Assembly: GCA_019244415.1 (NCBI GenBank)
Contig: JAFASN010000036.1
Span: 1 to 38,944 of the forward strand
DNA length: 38,944 nt
Source of the DNA: Verrucomicrobiota bacterium
GTDB lineage: Bacteria > Verrucomicrobiota > Verrucomicrobiia > Chthoniobacterales > UBA10450
Direction of reading: 5' to 3'
Part shown: positions 1 to 8,138 of the stretch, piece after piece
Position numbering within the stretch: position 1 is the first letter of the stretch
Layout of the letters: the number at the start of each line of letters is the position of its first letter
The notes under the pieces: generated by a model
What the model saw: only the letters and a program-made list of their open reading frames with translations
What the model was told of the DNA's origin: nothing
Database searches by the model: none
Position numbers and translations under genes: made by a program

Positions 1-1
1 G

Positions 2-994
2 GCTACACCAAAGAAGAAGAAATCACCTGCGAAAGAGAGGCCGAAGCCGAGCGAGACACCCGCGGCGAAAAAGAAGCGATCCGCCCAATCGGGCGAGGAA
101 ACGACGCCCAAGCCGGGCAAAAAGAAGAAAGCGAAAACGTCGGCGAGCGCCTCGGCGACGAAGAAAAGGAAGAAAGTTAAGAGGAGTCCGTCACCGGCAA
201 AGTCGCCCTCGCCCACGAGAACAGTGTTACCGGCAAAGTCGCCCTCGCCCACGAGAACAGCGTCACCGGAGAAGTCGCCTTCGCCTGTGGAAAAGCGGGA
301 ATCGGCTACAACCGTGCCGTCGCCAACTCCGCCGCAGCCGTTTGTTCGCGAATCGAATGTCGGACCGGGAAACGTGCCGCAGGTAAACGTCGAGAAATCT
401 GGGTTGCTGGCGGAGCAAGGTTATGAACCCCCGCCAGCCACTCCTGCGCCGCGGCGGCGCTGGTGGTTTTGGTCGCGCCCGGCAATCACATACAACTATC
501 TGTCGCGCTCGGTTCGCGAGGAGATCGATCGCGCGCCGGTTTTGCGCCGCCGGTGGCAATTCATCGTGGTGCACAACAGTGGGACGCGGCAGGGCAACGC
601 GCGCATTTTCGATTATTATCACCGGCACGTTCGGCGCATGCCCAATGGGCTGGCCTACCATTTTGTCATTGGCAACGGTACTTCGAGCGGGGACGGAGAG
701 ATCGAGGTGGGAGACCGGTGGCGACGCCAACTTCAAGGCGGCCATGTGCATAGCGATTACCTGAACAATATCGCGCTCGGCATCTGTCTCGTCGGCGATT
801 TTAACCGGGACCAACCTACGCCTCGCCAGCTCGGCGCGTGCGAAGAGTTGATCGATTACCTCCGGAAACGTTGCGGTAAAATCGACGGGCACTATGTCAT
901 TGTACGCCCGCACCGCGACATCAACCCTCCGCAATGGCCGACTGACTGCCCAGGTGACGCTTTTCCGTACTCCTGGTTCCGGCGGTTCGATTAA
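2..994 (+). CDS. N-acetylmuramoyl-L-alanine amidase (Amidase_2/PGRP fold), 5' end outside window
   Basis: The frame is open from the first bases of the window to a TAA at 992-994, so the start lies upstream; a GTG at 224 is only an internal candidate. The first ~75 codons are low-complexity, rich in Lys, Ser, Pro and Ala, with Lys runs and SPSPTRT repeats. After a Pro-rich linker and a WWFW cluster comes a compact amidase domain. Counting from the GTG at 224, zinc-ligand candidates are His117 (VVHNSGT), His230 (RPHRDINPP) and Cys242 (TDCPG), the H/H/C set of Amidase_2 enzymes that cut the muramic acid-alanine bond of peptidoglycan. Further family motifs are YHFVIGNG and IALGICLVGDF. The basic tail could bind DNA or acidic envelope polymers (inference). 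No signal peptide is visible because the N-terminus is missing. The gene converges on the stress-protein gene with 29 bases between them. Confidence 0.85.
   Translation, partial: ATPKKKKSPAKERPKPSETPAAKKKRSAQSGEETTPKPGKKKKAKTSASASATKKRKKVKRSPSPAKSPSPTRTVLPAKSPSPTRTASPEKSPSPVEKRESATTVPSPTPPQPFVRESNVGPGNVPQVNVEKSGLLAEQGYEPPPATPAPRRRWWFWSRPAITYNYLSRSVREEIDRAPVLRRRWQFIVVHNSGTRQGNARIFDYYHRHVRRMPNGLAYHFVIGNGTSSGDGEIEVGDRWRRQLQGGHVHSDYLNNIALGICLVGDFNRDQPTPRQLGACEELIDYLRKRCGKIDGHYVIVRPHRDINPPQWPTDCPGDAFPYSWFRRFD
194..287 (+). repeat. 36-bp tandem repeat in the amidase N-terminal tail
   Basis: Two consecutive 36-bp units (194-229 and 230-265) differ only in their last bases, and a third, diverged partial unit follows. 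They encode PAKSPSPTRT twice, then PEKSPSPVEK. The unit is a multiple of three, so the copy number can change without a frameshift. Confidence 0.85.
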
Positions 995-1023
995 GTACGC
1001 GCCGCAGCAGCGGTGAAGGCGCG

Positions 1024-1914
1024 CTATCTCGCGGGAGCGGCGAACAGTTTTCGCCAGAGAGTACTGAGTACGTTCACGGGCACGGCCGGGCTGGTACTGC
1101 GTGCCACCAACACCGGACAGGACGCGCGATTGAGAATACTTCTCGTTAGATCACCCATGATGTAATGGCGCAGCGGCCCCCGGGCGCGCGACGACCCAGA
1201 AACGATGAGCTGATAATGTCCCTCCCGCATTTCATCGAACACCTGCTCGATGACAAAGCCGTGCCTGATGCGAACCCTGGCGGTAACCCCGCGTTTTTCG
1301 AGTGATTGCTTTTCCGCCTTCAGATTGCGGCCCAGCTCCGAACCGGAGTCGAGTAACGCGTCCACGTCTTCCTCCTTTTCCGCCAGCTGAGCGTAAACGG
1401 CAGGCGGCTCCGCCATGACGTGCAGCAGAGTGACTGTCGCGCCGAGAGCGGCAGCGAAGTTACCGGTGAGGCGGACGGCATCATCGATGTAATTCTTGCC
1501 GCCGGTGCAAACGAGGAAATTGCTCAGCCGCTGCGATTCGCCGATGGCGACGAGTACGGGCGGCTCGATTGATTTTATGACTTCGTAGGTGCGTTGTGAT
1601 TGCCAGAACGGCCCCGTGCTCCGTTTAAGGCGCGCGCCGACAATCACCAAGTCGTAATTGTTGATCGAAGTCTCAGCAAGAATTTGCGTCACCGGATCAC
1701 CGGCGCGCGCGAAAATTTTCGCCTCACTCGCGCCACCGCGGCGAAGTTCCGCGGCTTGTTTTTCGAGCGTCTGGCGCAGTGGTTCTTCATCAGCAGGCGA
1801 TTCGGCGATGCCCAGCAGGGTAAGCTGCGCCCGAGCAGGCGTGCCGATGAGCGCGGCGAGTCGCGTGGCGTTATCCGAAGCGGGCGTGCCGTCGCTGCAA
1901 ATCAGGAACTTCAT
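1024..1914 (-). CDS. Universal stress protein with two UspA domains
   Basis: 296 aa, about twice a single UspA domain. The first half starts MKFLICSDGT, a typical first strand and loop. The second half starts LSNFLVCTGGKNYIDDAV and ends with the family's closing strand, SCPVLVARS. The nucleotide-binding loop of the second half reads SGSSRARGP...MGDLTRS, close to but not an exact match for the G-x2-G-x9-G(S/T) motif of ATP-binding Usps, so ATP binding is uncertain. The ATG at 1912-1914 overlaps the TGA of the upstream exporter gene (ATGA), implying translational coupling. Usp proteins are cytoplasmic stress-response or signalling factors. Here it may serve or sense the anion exporter, which is inferred from coupling only. 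Confidence 0.85.
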   Translation of the reverse strand: MKFLICSDGTPASDNATRLAALIGTPARAQLTLLGIAESPADEEPLRQTLEKQAAELRRGGASEAKIFARAGDPVTQILAETSINNYDLVIVGARLKRSTGPFWQSQRTYEVIKSIEPPVLVAIGESQRLSNFLVCTGGKNYIDDAVRLTGNFAAALGATVTLLHVMAEPPAVYAQLAEKEEDVDALLDSGSELGRNLKAEKQSLEKRGVTARVRIRHGFVIEQVFDEMREGHYQLIVSGSSRARGPLRHYIMGDLTRSILNRASCPVLVARSTSPAVPVNVLSTLWRKLFAAPAR

Positions 1915-2831
1915 AGCTTGTGTCCGGTGAGCAATGTGTAAATGACGATGACGGCGCCGACGAGCGGCAGTGGAACAAATGCGAGGCGGATTTTCGGGCC
2001 GGGGAAGTACTGGGTCGAGATCGCGCCGAGCTGCGCACCTACGGCGGCGCCGGTGTTCATGACCAGCGCGATAAGTATGTCCACGTTGCCCTTAATGGCA
2101 TGACTGAATGTGCCGTAACTGGCCGAGATGATGATTTCGAACAAGTCTGTACCAACGGCTAGATGCGTGGGAATTCCAAGGATGTAAACCATCGACGGCA
2201 TGCGGATGTAGCCGGCACCTCCGCCGAGGAAACCGCTGAATAGGCCGCCGATGAATGCGACGAGAAAAATGAGCCAAAGCGAAATGGTGACTCCGGATTC
2301 CGGCAGATGAATCAGCGGCGGCACACGCCAGCGATGGATCGCCTGCGTGACATGCGTGAAGGCGGATTCATCGGCTCGCTTGCTCGTGCCTGCTTCGCCT
2401 GCGGCAGCTCGCTTGCGCGCGAGGGCCAGCGTTTTCCAGCTTTCCCAGCCCATGAAGAGCGAGATGCTCGTGTAAATGACGATGGAAACGATGCTGACGA
2501 CGAAGTTGACGTTGCCGCGTCGCTTCAGCATCTCGATCAATTGCGCACCGAATTCCGCTCCGCCGATGGTCGCAATGGCCATGATAAAGCCGAGGCGCAG
2601 ATCGACGTTACCCAGAGCGCGGTGACGTTTCGCCGCGACGACTGATTTACCTACGATGTGGGCAAGATCAGTCCCGACGGCAAAGTTCCAGTCAAGTCCC
2701 ACCGCGCGCAGTGCCGGGCCTGCGATGAAGCTGCCGCCGACGCCGAAGAATCCGCCAAGTACGCCGATCAAAAACCCGATCATAACCAGATAGACAGGGT
2801 TGATGTGCGCGTGTGAAATGGGGAACCACAT
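1911..2831 (-). CDS. TSUP-family (TauE/SafE-like) membrane transporter
   Basis: 306 aa integral membrane protein. The N-terminal half contains GFLIGVLGGFFGVGGSFIAG and the C-terminal half repeats the theme as FIGGLFSGFLGGGAGYIRMP. This is the internal duplication of the TauE/SafE (TSUP) family, whose members move sulfite, sulfoacetate or other organic anions across the inner membrane. Hydrophobic segments are spread along the whole chain, with a longer hydrophilic loop near residues 135-175. Substrate cannot be deduced. The stop overlaps the start of the universal stress protein gene, and the start lies 4 bases after the stop of a small membrane protein gene, so the three are probably one transcript. 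Confidence 0.85.
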   Translation of the reverse strand: MWFPISHAHINPVYLVMIGFLIGVLGGFFGVGGSFIAGPALRAVGLDWNFAVGTDLAHIVGKSVVAAKRHRALGNVDLRLGFIMAIATIGGAEFGAQLIEMLKRRGNVNFVVSIVSIVIYTSISLFMGWESWKTLALARKRAAAGEAGTSKRADESAFTHVTQAIHRWRVPPLIHLPESGVTISLWLIFLVAFIGGLFSGFLGGGAGYIRMPSMVYILGIPTHLAVGTDLFEIIISASYGTFSHAIKGNVDILIALVMNTGAAVGAQLGAISTQYFPGPKIRLAFVPLPLVGAVIVIYTLLTGHKL

Positions 2832-2835
2832 GGCG

Positions 2836-3117
2836 TCACTCAGAGCGGCCGCCGCGCAGCAATCGCATCAATCCTGTGGTCACGGCCTCGAGTACGGCTG
2901 CTTGGCCGATGATGAGGAGAATCGCGACTGAGGCGTAAACGCGAATGTGTTGCGTCTCGAGGCGCACCAGCCAGCCGCCGAGGAAATGCAGCACGGCGAA
3001 AAAGTACGCCGTGACCAGGAACGCGTAGATGAACAACTCGAAGGCAAACGCGCGCAAGGTGCGTTGCATCTCGGCTTTGCGGCTGGTCATCTCACCTTTT
3101 GTTCGTGCTGAGGACAT
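2836..3117 (-). CDS. Small two-helix membrane protein, unrecognised
   Basis: 93 aa. A basic N-terminus (internal Met codons at residues 10 and 17 are alternative starts) is followed by hydrophobic segments around residues 28-50 and 60-82, the first containing LFIYAFLVTAYFFAVLHFLGG. Both ends are charged and basic. I do not recognise the family. It precedes the TSUP transporter by 4 bases, so it may be an accessory subunit or a coincidental operon partner. It is divergent from the ferredoxin gene across an 86-bp gap. Confidence 0.6.
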   Translation of the reverse strand: MSSARTKGEMTSRKAEMQRTLRAFAFELFIYAFLVTAYFFAVLHFLGGWLVRLETQHIRVYASVAILLIIGQAAVLEAVTTGLMRLLRGGRSE

Positions 3118-3203
3118 TGGCTGGTTGCGGCGCAGAACGCAAAAAGCCGTTGCGCGAAAAGCGATTCCACCTACCTTGCGCGACGTTTTCCCTGAACGAA
3201 TAA

Positions 3204-3437
3204 ATGGCTGACGCAGCGAACAAATATCCCGAAAACATCGAGGGAAAATTCTACGTGGACGACCAGTGCATCGACTGCGACTTGTGCCGCGAAACTGCGC
3301 CGGCCAATTTCAAACGCAACGACGATGGCGGACACTCCTTCGTTTACAAGCAGCCGGAATCGCCCGAGGAAGAGACGCTCTGCAACGAAGCGAAGGAAGG
3401 CTGCCCGGTCGAGGCGATTGGCAGCGACGGCGCGTAG
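3204..3437 (+). CDS. Small single-cluster ferredoxin
   Basis: 77 aa. Cys22, Cys25 and Cys28 (CIDCDLC) and Cys67 followed by Pro (GCPVEAI) form one [4Fe-4S] site. Cys60 is the extra cysteine that pairs or stays free in single-cluster ferredoxins. The protein is acidic, as expected for a soluble electron carrier. It starts with ATG after a TAA-containing leader with no clear Shine-Dalgarno. A weak promoter candidate lies upstream (TTGCGC at 3150-3155, 16-base spacer, TACCTT at 3172-3177). thiD follows 30 bases later. No partner oxidoreductase is encoded here, so its pathway is unknown. Confidence 0.9.
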   Translation: MADAANKYPENIEGKFYVDDQCIDCDLCRETAPANFKRNDDGGHSFVYKQPESPEEETLCNEAKEGCPVEAIGSDGA

Positions 3438-3467
3438 CGCGCTTCGGACGGGTGAAGCGCTGAACGG

Positions 3468-4262
3468 TTGAATCGCTCATCGTTCCCGGTCGCGCTCACG
3501 ATCGCCGGCTCTGATAGCAGCGGCGGCGCCGGCATTCAGGCTGATCTGAAGACATTCGCCGCCCGCGGAGTTTACGGGCTTTGCGCCGTCACCTGCATTG
3601 TAGCGGAAACACCCGGCAAGGTCTCCGGCAGCGAGGCCACGCGGCCGGAGATGGTGCGCAAACAAATTGACCTGCTGCTGAAAGGTTTCCCGGTCGGCGC
3701 AATCAAAACCGGGCTCCTTTGCAACAAGCAGATCACTGCAACCGTCGCCGGTTTCCTGCGAAAAAATAAACCGGCGAATCTGGTGGTCGATCCGGTCATG
3801 ATCGCTACCTCGGGCGACCCGCTGCTCGAACCGGACGCAATCACCGTTTACGAGCGCGAGCTGTTTCCGTTGGGACGGGTAATCACGCCCAACCTCGATG
3901 AAGCCGTGCGTCTGCTCGGCAGCGCAATCAACGACATCGCCGATATGCGAGCCGCGGCGCGCGAGCTCGCGAGAAAGTACGGCACCGCCGTACTGCTCAA
4001 GGGCGGGCATTTGCCGGCCGCGCGCGCCACGGACGTGCTGAACGATGGGAGCGAGCTGCGCGAATTTTCCTCGGCATTCATCCCAAATGTGCAGACGCAT
4101 GGGACCGGTTGTACTTACTCGGCCGCTATCGCAGCGGAACTGGCCTGCGGATTACCGCTAGGGCGCGCGATTGCGAGAGCGAAACGTTACGTCACTGCTG
4201 CCATCCGCGACCACTTCTCCTGGACAACGAATGGCCGGACGGTACACGCGCTGAAGCATTGA
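3468..4262 (+). CDS. thiD: Hydroxymethylpyrimidine/phosphomethylpyrimidine kinase
   Basis: 264 aa, the usual length. It carries out the two ATP-dependent phosphorylations of hydroxymethylpyrimidine in thiamine synthesis. Ribokinase-fold motifs: ALTIAGSDSSGGAGIQADLKT at the substrate-binding N-terminus, PVMIATSG, ITPNLDEA, LLKGGH, and the catalytic anion-hole region THGTGCTYSAAIAA with the base Asp replaced by Cys, as is normal for ThiD (GTGC). The start is TTG at 3468: the frame is closed by a TGA at 3453-3455, and no ATG or GTG lies before the conserved strand. No other thiamine gene is nearby and I see no TPP riboswitch in the short upstream gap, so regulation is unclear. Confidence 0.93.
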   Translation: MNRSSFPVALTIAGSDSSGGAGIQADLKTFAARGVYGLCAVTCIVAETPGKVSGSEATRPEMVRKQIDLLLKGFPVGAIKTGLLCNKQITATVAGFLRKNKPANLVVDPVMIATSGDPLLEPDAITVYERELFPLGRVITPNLDEAVRLLGSAINDIADMRAAARELARKYGTAVLLKGGHLPAARATDVLNDGSELREFSSAFIPNVQTHGTGCTYSAAIAAELACGLPLGRAIARAKRYVTAAIRDHFSWTTNGRTVHALKH

Positions 4263-4346
4263 GCATCTTCTGCGACTAGAGCAGCGCGGCGAAATGTCGC
4301 CCTTGATTCGACCGGAATATCGGTTCGGTGCTCGAGCAAGCCGGCG

Positions 4347-5042
4347 CTAATCGCGCGCTCTCTTTTCCCAACCTTTCCGCTCAAGTGCGTCCAGAGCGGC
4401 CGCGATTTCCGCGGCTTGTTTACTCTGGCCGGTGCCGCGCCCGAGCGTGTTTCCTTCCCAGCGCGCCTCTACGACAAACGTTTTGGCGTGCTCCGGGCCA
4501 ACCGCCGAGATCGTTTCATAAACCGGGCTGCGAGTGGAGATTCCCTGGAGAATCTCCTGAAGCTGACCCTTCGGGTTTACATCGACGGGACGCTCGAGCA
4601 CGTGCGCCAGCGCCTCGGCCATTTGCTCAACAATGAACCGGCGCGCAGTAGCAAAATCGCTGTCGAGATATATGGCGCCGACCACCGCCTCAAACGCATC
4701 TGCAATGGCGGAACTTCGGGTGCGGCCGCCGCTAGCCTCCTCGCCCCGCCCCATGATCAAGTACTCGCCGAGCTGCAACGATTGGCCCTGCCATTTCAGC
4801 GCCTCCCGCGATACCAGCCGTGCGCGTAATTTCGTGAGCGCCCCTTCCTGTTCTTGAGGAAACTTGGCGTAGAGATATTCGGTGATGACAAGTTGCAGCA
4901 CGGCATCGCCCAGGAATTCCAGGCGCTGATTGTCCGCATGGTAGCGCTGCTTCTCGTGTCCGACGCTCGGGTGCGTCAGCGCCTCTTCCAGCAGGCTGCG
5001 TTTGCGGAATTTGTAACCGAGCTGTCCTTCCAAGTGATGCAT
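4347..5042 (-). CDS. rnc: Ribonuclease III
   Basis: 231 aa, normal length. Cleaves double-stranded RNA in rRNA and mRNA processing. The N-terminal endonuclease domain has the signature NQRLEFLGDAV (residues 38-48) with metal ligands Glu42 and Asp46, and the second pair Asp115 and Glu118 in AIADAFEAVVGAIYLD. The C-terminal dsRNA-binding domain runs from about NPKGQLQEIL to the end, with GRGTGQSKQAAEIAAALDAL. The ATG at 5040-5042 lies one base after the stop of the S41-like gene, so it is co-translated as the last gene of purD-S41-rnc. It converges on thiD with an 84-bp gap that holds no convincing terminator. Confidence 0.95.
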   Translation of the reverse strand: MHHLEGQLGYKFRKRSLLEEALTHPSVGHEKQRYHADNQRLEFLGDAVLQLVITEYLYAKFPQEQEGALTKLRARLVSREALKWQGQSLQLGEYLIMGRGEEASGGRTRSSAIADAFEAVVGAIYLDSDFATARRFIVEQMAEALAHVLERPVDVNPKGQLQEILQGISTRSPVYETISAVGPEHAKTFVVEARWEGNTLGRGTGQSKQAAEIAAALDALERKGWEKRARD

Positions 5043-5043
5043 C

Positions 5044-6090
5044 TCAGCGCTCCCGAAAAACCGCCAGCGACGTGATCACATCGACGGCGTGTTGCAACAC
5101 AGGATCGTGCAAGTTTTCCTCCGAAGTACGCCGCTGCTGCCTGTTCTCCAGCTCCGGATTGGTGCCGGCGATCAGGGCCGCTTCGTTGAAGTGCGGCCGC
5201 TCCGGTTCAAAAACAAAAGGCGCCATTCCGCGCTGCATGCTTTGTGCGAAAATCTGCCGCTTCTGAGCTAACGAAATCTGCTCAACGACCAGATCAGGCT
5301 TTACTCCGCCGGGAAAAATTGATTTGCCATCCGGCCCTATTACTTCTGCGACCGCCACCCGCAGAATCTTGCCGCTCGCCAGCGGAAAATCTGAATAGCG
5401 CACCGCGCGCCCGGCACTCGGCTGACCAATGAGCAACGTTTGCGGCTTCGCTTTCATCGCCGCCGCCACCGCTTCCGCGGCCCCGGAAGTATCAGCATCG
5501 ATCAAGGCGATAGTGGTTCCTGAGAACGCCGGGTCGCGGTCATTGGTGAAGACCTGGTCCTGGTGCGCGGCCGTGTCATGCAGCGTCCACATCGTTTTGC
5601 CTTTCGGCACAAATCGCTTTGCCATTTCCGCTGCGATCTCGAATTCGCTGCTCACTGTCGAAGCGCGGAGATCAAGTACGACGGCGTCCACTCTTCGCGT
5701 GGCAAAGTTCGCCAGCGCTTTGTCCAGCTCGGCCACGCGTTCGTTGGTGAACGAGCCGGCACGCGCGTAACCGATATGGTTCGCCAGGACGTCACTGTAG
5801 AAGGGCGCTGGGGCCGGGACGGATTCTTTTCCCGGCAGAAGTAGAACGCCGCCGCGCAAACGCTGGAGAAGACCTTCCAAAGTCGCGCGGCTAATCTCCT
5901 CGTCTTTGAGCGCATCGGGCTGGACGAAGTTCGACTTCAACGCCCGCACCGCTTGATCGATCTCGGACGGCGCTAGCGTGTTTACCAGCGTGTGCGTCTC
6001 GTTAGGCGAAGCTGTCGGCGATTGCCCAAAACAGACGCTGCATGCAGAGCAGGTGAGCGCGATGAGTACAGCTGTTCGTGAACGCTTCAA
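5044..6090 (-). CDS. Secreted S41 (C-terminal processing peptidase)-like protein, probably inactive
   Basis: Starting at TTG 6090, the protein is 348 aa and begins MKRSRTAVLIALTC, a good signal peptide ending near FGQ; a GTG at 6132 would give 362 aa but overlap purD. The central region matches S41 peptidases: VVLDLRAS, then IALIDADTSGAAEAVAAAMK with the nucleophile-position Ser202, then LLIGQPSAGRAVRYSDFPL, and GGVKPDLVV. In CtpA/Prc enzymes the general base is a Lys about 25 residues after the Ser, in a GKG motif. Here the aligned residue is Arg228 (AGRAV). No PDZ domain is evident. It may be an inactive scaffold or a variant enzyme. It sits in an operon between purD (10-base gap) and rnc (1-base gap). 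Confidence 0.7.
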   Translation of the reverse strand: MKRSRTAVLIALTCSACSVCFGQSPTASPNETHTLVNTLAPSEIDQAVRALKSNFVQPDALKDEEISRATLEGLLQRLRGGVLLLPGKESVPAPAPFYSDVLANHIGYARAGSFTNERVAELDKALANFATRRVDAVVLDLRASTVSSEFEIAAEMAKRFVPKGKTMWTLHDTAAHQDQVFTNDRDPAFSGTTIALIDADTSGAAEAVAAAMKAKPQTLLIGQPSAGRAVRYSDFPLASGKILRVAVAEVIGPDGKSIFPGGVKPDLVVEQISLAQKRQIFAQSMQRGMAPFVFEPERPHFNEAALIAGTNPELENRQQRRTSEENLHDPVLQHAVDVITSLAVFRER

Positions 6091-6100
6091 GCCGTCGAGT

Positions 6101-7372
6101 TTATTCGCTGCGGGGCGGCACGGCAATATCACGCCGGAAATGGCAGCCTTCGAACTGAATCTCGTTCACCGCGGCGTAGGCGCGTTCCCGCGCCTGCTCG
6201 GCTGTACTTCCGAGTGCCGTCACAGCGAGTACTCTGCCGCCGGCGGTAACGATCTCGCCCTTCTGCCACTTCGTCCCTGCGTGGAACAAAAATACATCGG
6301 GGATCGCAGCTGCCCTTTGCAGTCCATTAATGACTTTGCCGATTGCGTACTTTCCCGGATAACCGCCCGACGCGAGAATGACCGTCACTGCAATTCGCCG
6401 GTCGAATTCGATCGCCGTATCGGTCAGCCGGCCCTCTGCCGCAGCCAGCAGCGGCGCCAGCAAATCTGATTTCAGGCGCGGGAGAATGGCCTGCGTTTCC
6501 GGATCGCCGAAACGGCAATTGAACTCGAGCACGCGCAAGCCATTTGCCGTCACCATCAGGCCAGGGAAGAGCAAACCGCGGAATTGCCGCCTTTCTCTCG
6601 TTAGCCCGGCCAGTAACGGCCGCATGATCGTACGCGTGAATTCTTCCTCCGTATGGTCATTCCATGTTTCGGCCGGGCTTACTGCGCCCATGCCGCCGGT
6701 ATTCGGGCCCGCGTCGCCATCGAATGCTCGTTTGTGATCGCGCGCGGTGGCGAGCATGCGAAACTCTTCGCCGCTGACAAGGGCGTGAACGGAACACTCC
6801 ACTCCGCGCAGGCATTCCTCGACGATAATGCGCGCGCCCGCCTCGCCGAAAACGCGGTCGGTCATCATCACGCGAACCGCCGTGCGCGCGGCCTCGCGGT
6901 CATGCGCGATCACGACCCCTTTACCGAGCGCGAGTCCATCCGCTTTAATCACGACCGGCAGGGTGACGCGCTCGCAGTACTCAAGCGCATCGCCAGCCGA
7001 GGAAAACGTGCGTGCATTTGCCGTCGGTATTTGTTCCGCCCCCATCAGCTGCTTGGAGAAAATCTTTGATGTCTCCAACTGCGCCGCGTTTTTGTTCGGT
7101 CCAAAAATCCGGAGCCGTTCGCTTTCGAAGAGATCGACGATACCCGCGCCAAGCGCATCGTCAGGTCCCACGATGGTAAAATCGACCCGGTTCTCTTTCG
7201 CGAAACGCGCCAGCGCAGCGACGTCGTTCGCGGCGATCGGCACATTGTCTGCGAGTACTTGAGTGCCGGCATTGCCCGGCGCACAAAAAAGACGATATGT
7301 CAGAGGCGATTGCGCCAGTTTCCAGGTGAGCGCGTGCTCGCGTCCGCCGCTGCCGATAACGAGGAGGTTCAC
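6101..7372 (-). CDS. purD: Phosphoribosylamine-glycine ligase (GARS)
   Basis: 423 aa from GTG at 7370-7372, which gives the family N-terminus MNLLVIGSGGREHALTWKL and has GGAG three bases upstream; a TTG at 7408 would add 12 unlikely residues. The enzyme joins phosphoribosylamine and glycine with ATP, the second step of purine synthesis. ATP-grasp features: PVVIKADGLALGKGVVIA, IIVEECLRGVECSVHAL, GPNTGGMGAVSP and the signature FNCRFGDPETQ. The C-terminal domain runs to GCHFRRDIAV. First gene of purD-S41-rnc on the minus strand. Divergent from the unrecognised gene at 7509 across a 136-bp gap containing a perfect 14-bp palindrome. Confidence 0.95.
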   Translation of the reverse strand: MNLLVIGSGGREHALTWKLAQSPLTYRLFCAPGNAGTQVLADNVPIAANDVAALARFAKENRVDFTIVGPDDALGAGIVDLFESERLRIFGPNKNAAQLETSKIFSKQLMGAEQIPTANARTFSSAGDALEYCERVTLPVVIKADGLALGKGVVIAHDREAARTAVRVMMTDRVFGEAGARIIVEECLRGVECSVHALVSGEEFRMLATARDHKRAFDGDAGPNTGGMGAVSPAETWNDHTEEEFTRTIMRPLLAGLTRERRQFRGLLFPGLMVTANGLRVLEFNCRFGDPETQAILPRLKSDLLAPLLAAAEGRLTDTAIEFDRRIAVTVILASGGYPGKYAIGKVINGLQRAAAIPDVFLFHAGTKWQKGEIVTAGGRVLAVTALGSTAEQARERAYAAVNEIQFEGCHFRRDIAVPPRSE

Positions 7373-7457
7373 CGGCTCCGATTTTAAATCGAGCAGTCGC
7401 CGCCGCAATCACACGCTACTTTTTCGCTGGTACTTTGCTTTGATTGCCCAAAGCGGG

Positions 7458-7471
7458 CTCACGGCCGTGAG
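7458..7471. promoter_or_regulatory. Perfect 14-bp palindrome in purD divergent promoter region
   Basis: CTCACGGCCGTGAG is fully self-complementary and lies between the divergent starts of purD (7372) and the gene at 7509. It could be an operator for a dimeric repressor or simply a short hairpin. The rest of the gap (7373-7508) shows no clear -10/-35 pair. Confidence 0.3.
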
Positions 7472-7508
7472 TGGAACAGCGGCAGGAGTGAGAGTAAGAC
7501 TCAGGACG

Positions 7509-8138
7509 ATGCAAATGCGCGACCGCATCTTTCTGCTTTCACCGGCATTTGCGGGCGGTGAACGCGCGCGCATGATCCTGAGCGAACGCGCGCAGTTCGA
7601 TCTCGCGCGCCGCTTGCGTACTCCTGACGGCGCGCCGCTCGGTGAAGTGTTCACCTTTCTCAGCGGCTTGTACTTTCGCGGGAAGCTCGCCTACGCCAAT
7701 GCCTTTGCCTGTCCGAGCGGCGGCGCATGCGGAGTACTCGTTATTACACCAACTCGCGGCCTCGTCGATGCGCGCCACAAGATTGGTTTGCGTGATTTGC
7801 GCGAGTTCGCCGAGGTGGACATCCACCAGGACGATCCGCGCTATCGTGAACCGCTCGCGCGCGATGCCCGCAGCCTGACGCGCAAACTTGGAGGGGATTG
7901 CGAGGTGATCCTGCTCGGCAGCGTGGCCACGAAAAAGTACATCGATGTTCTCCTGGAAAATTTTCAGGACCGGCTGCGTTTTCCTGCCGAGTTCGTCGGG
8001 CGTGGAGACATGAGCCGCGGCGGCCTGCTGCTTCGGTGCGCGGTTGACCACACGGAGCTAAGCTACATTCCGGTCGCGGGCGCGATCCGAAACGGCAAAC
8101 GTCCGCCGAAATTGGAGCCGCGGCGTTACGCAAAATGA
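7509..8138 (+). CDS. Unrecognised protein coupled to DNA ligase
   Basis: 209 aa from ATG 7509, preceded by AGGA; an ATG two codons later is also possible. I do not recognise the family. The sequence looks like a soluble alpha/beta protein: RIFLLSPAFAGGERARMIL at the start, FLSGLYFRGKLAYANAFA and GVLVITPTRGLVDARHKIG in the middle, and EVILLGSVATKKYIDVLL, a hydrophobic strand followed by a Gly-rich loop. There is no signal peptide or membrane segment. Its TGA overlaps the ATG of the downstream DNA ligase (ATGA at 8135-8138), so the two are made together, and a role with the ligase in DNA repair is a fair inference. Conserved-looking features include GGERAR near the N-terminus and a basic C-terminal tail. 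Confidence 0.75.
   Translation: MQMRDRIFLLSPAFAGGERARMILSERAQFDLARRLRTPDGAPLGEVFTFLSGLYFRGKLAYANAFACPSGGACGVLVITPTRGLVDARHKIGLRDLREFAEVDIHQDDPRYREPLARDARSLTRKLGGDCEVILLGSVATKKYIDVLLENFQDRLRFPAEFVGRGDMSRGGLLLRCAVDHTELSYIPVAGAIRNGKRPPKLEPRRYAK

Noticed and set aside
263..934. 223-codon minus-strand ORF opposite the amidase
   Set aside because: No motif and very Arg-rich; the plus frame has amidase zinc ligands.
3477..4100. 207-codon minus-strand ORF opposite thiD
   Set aside because: Antisense shadow of a well-conserved thiD; low-complexity Arg/Ala content.
4263..4346. Terminator between convergent thiD and rnc
   Set aside because: Only a 4-bp ACCG/CGGT stem near 4310 and no T-run.
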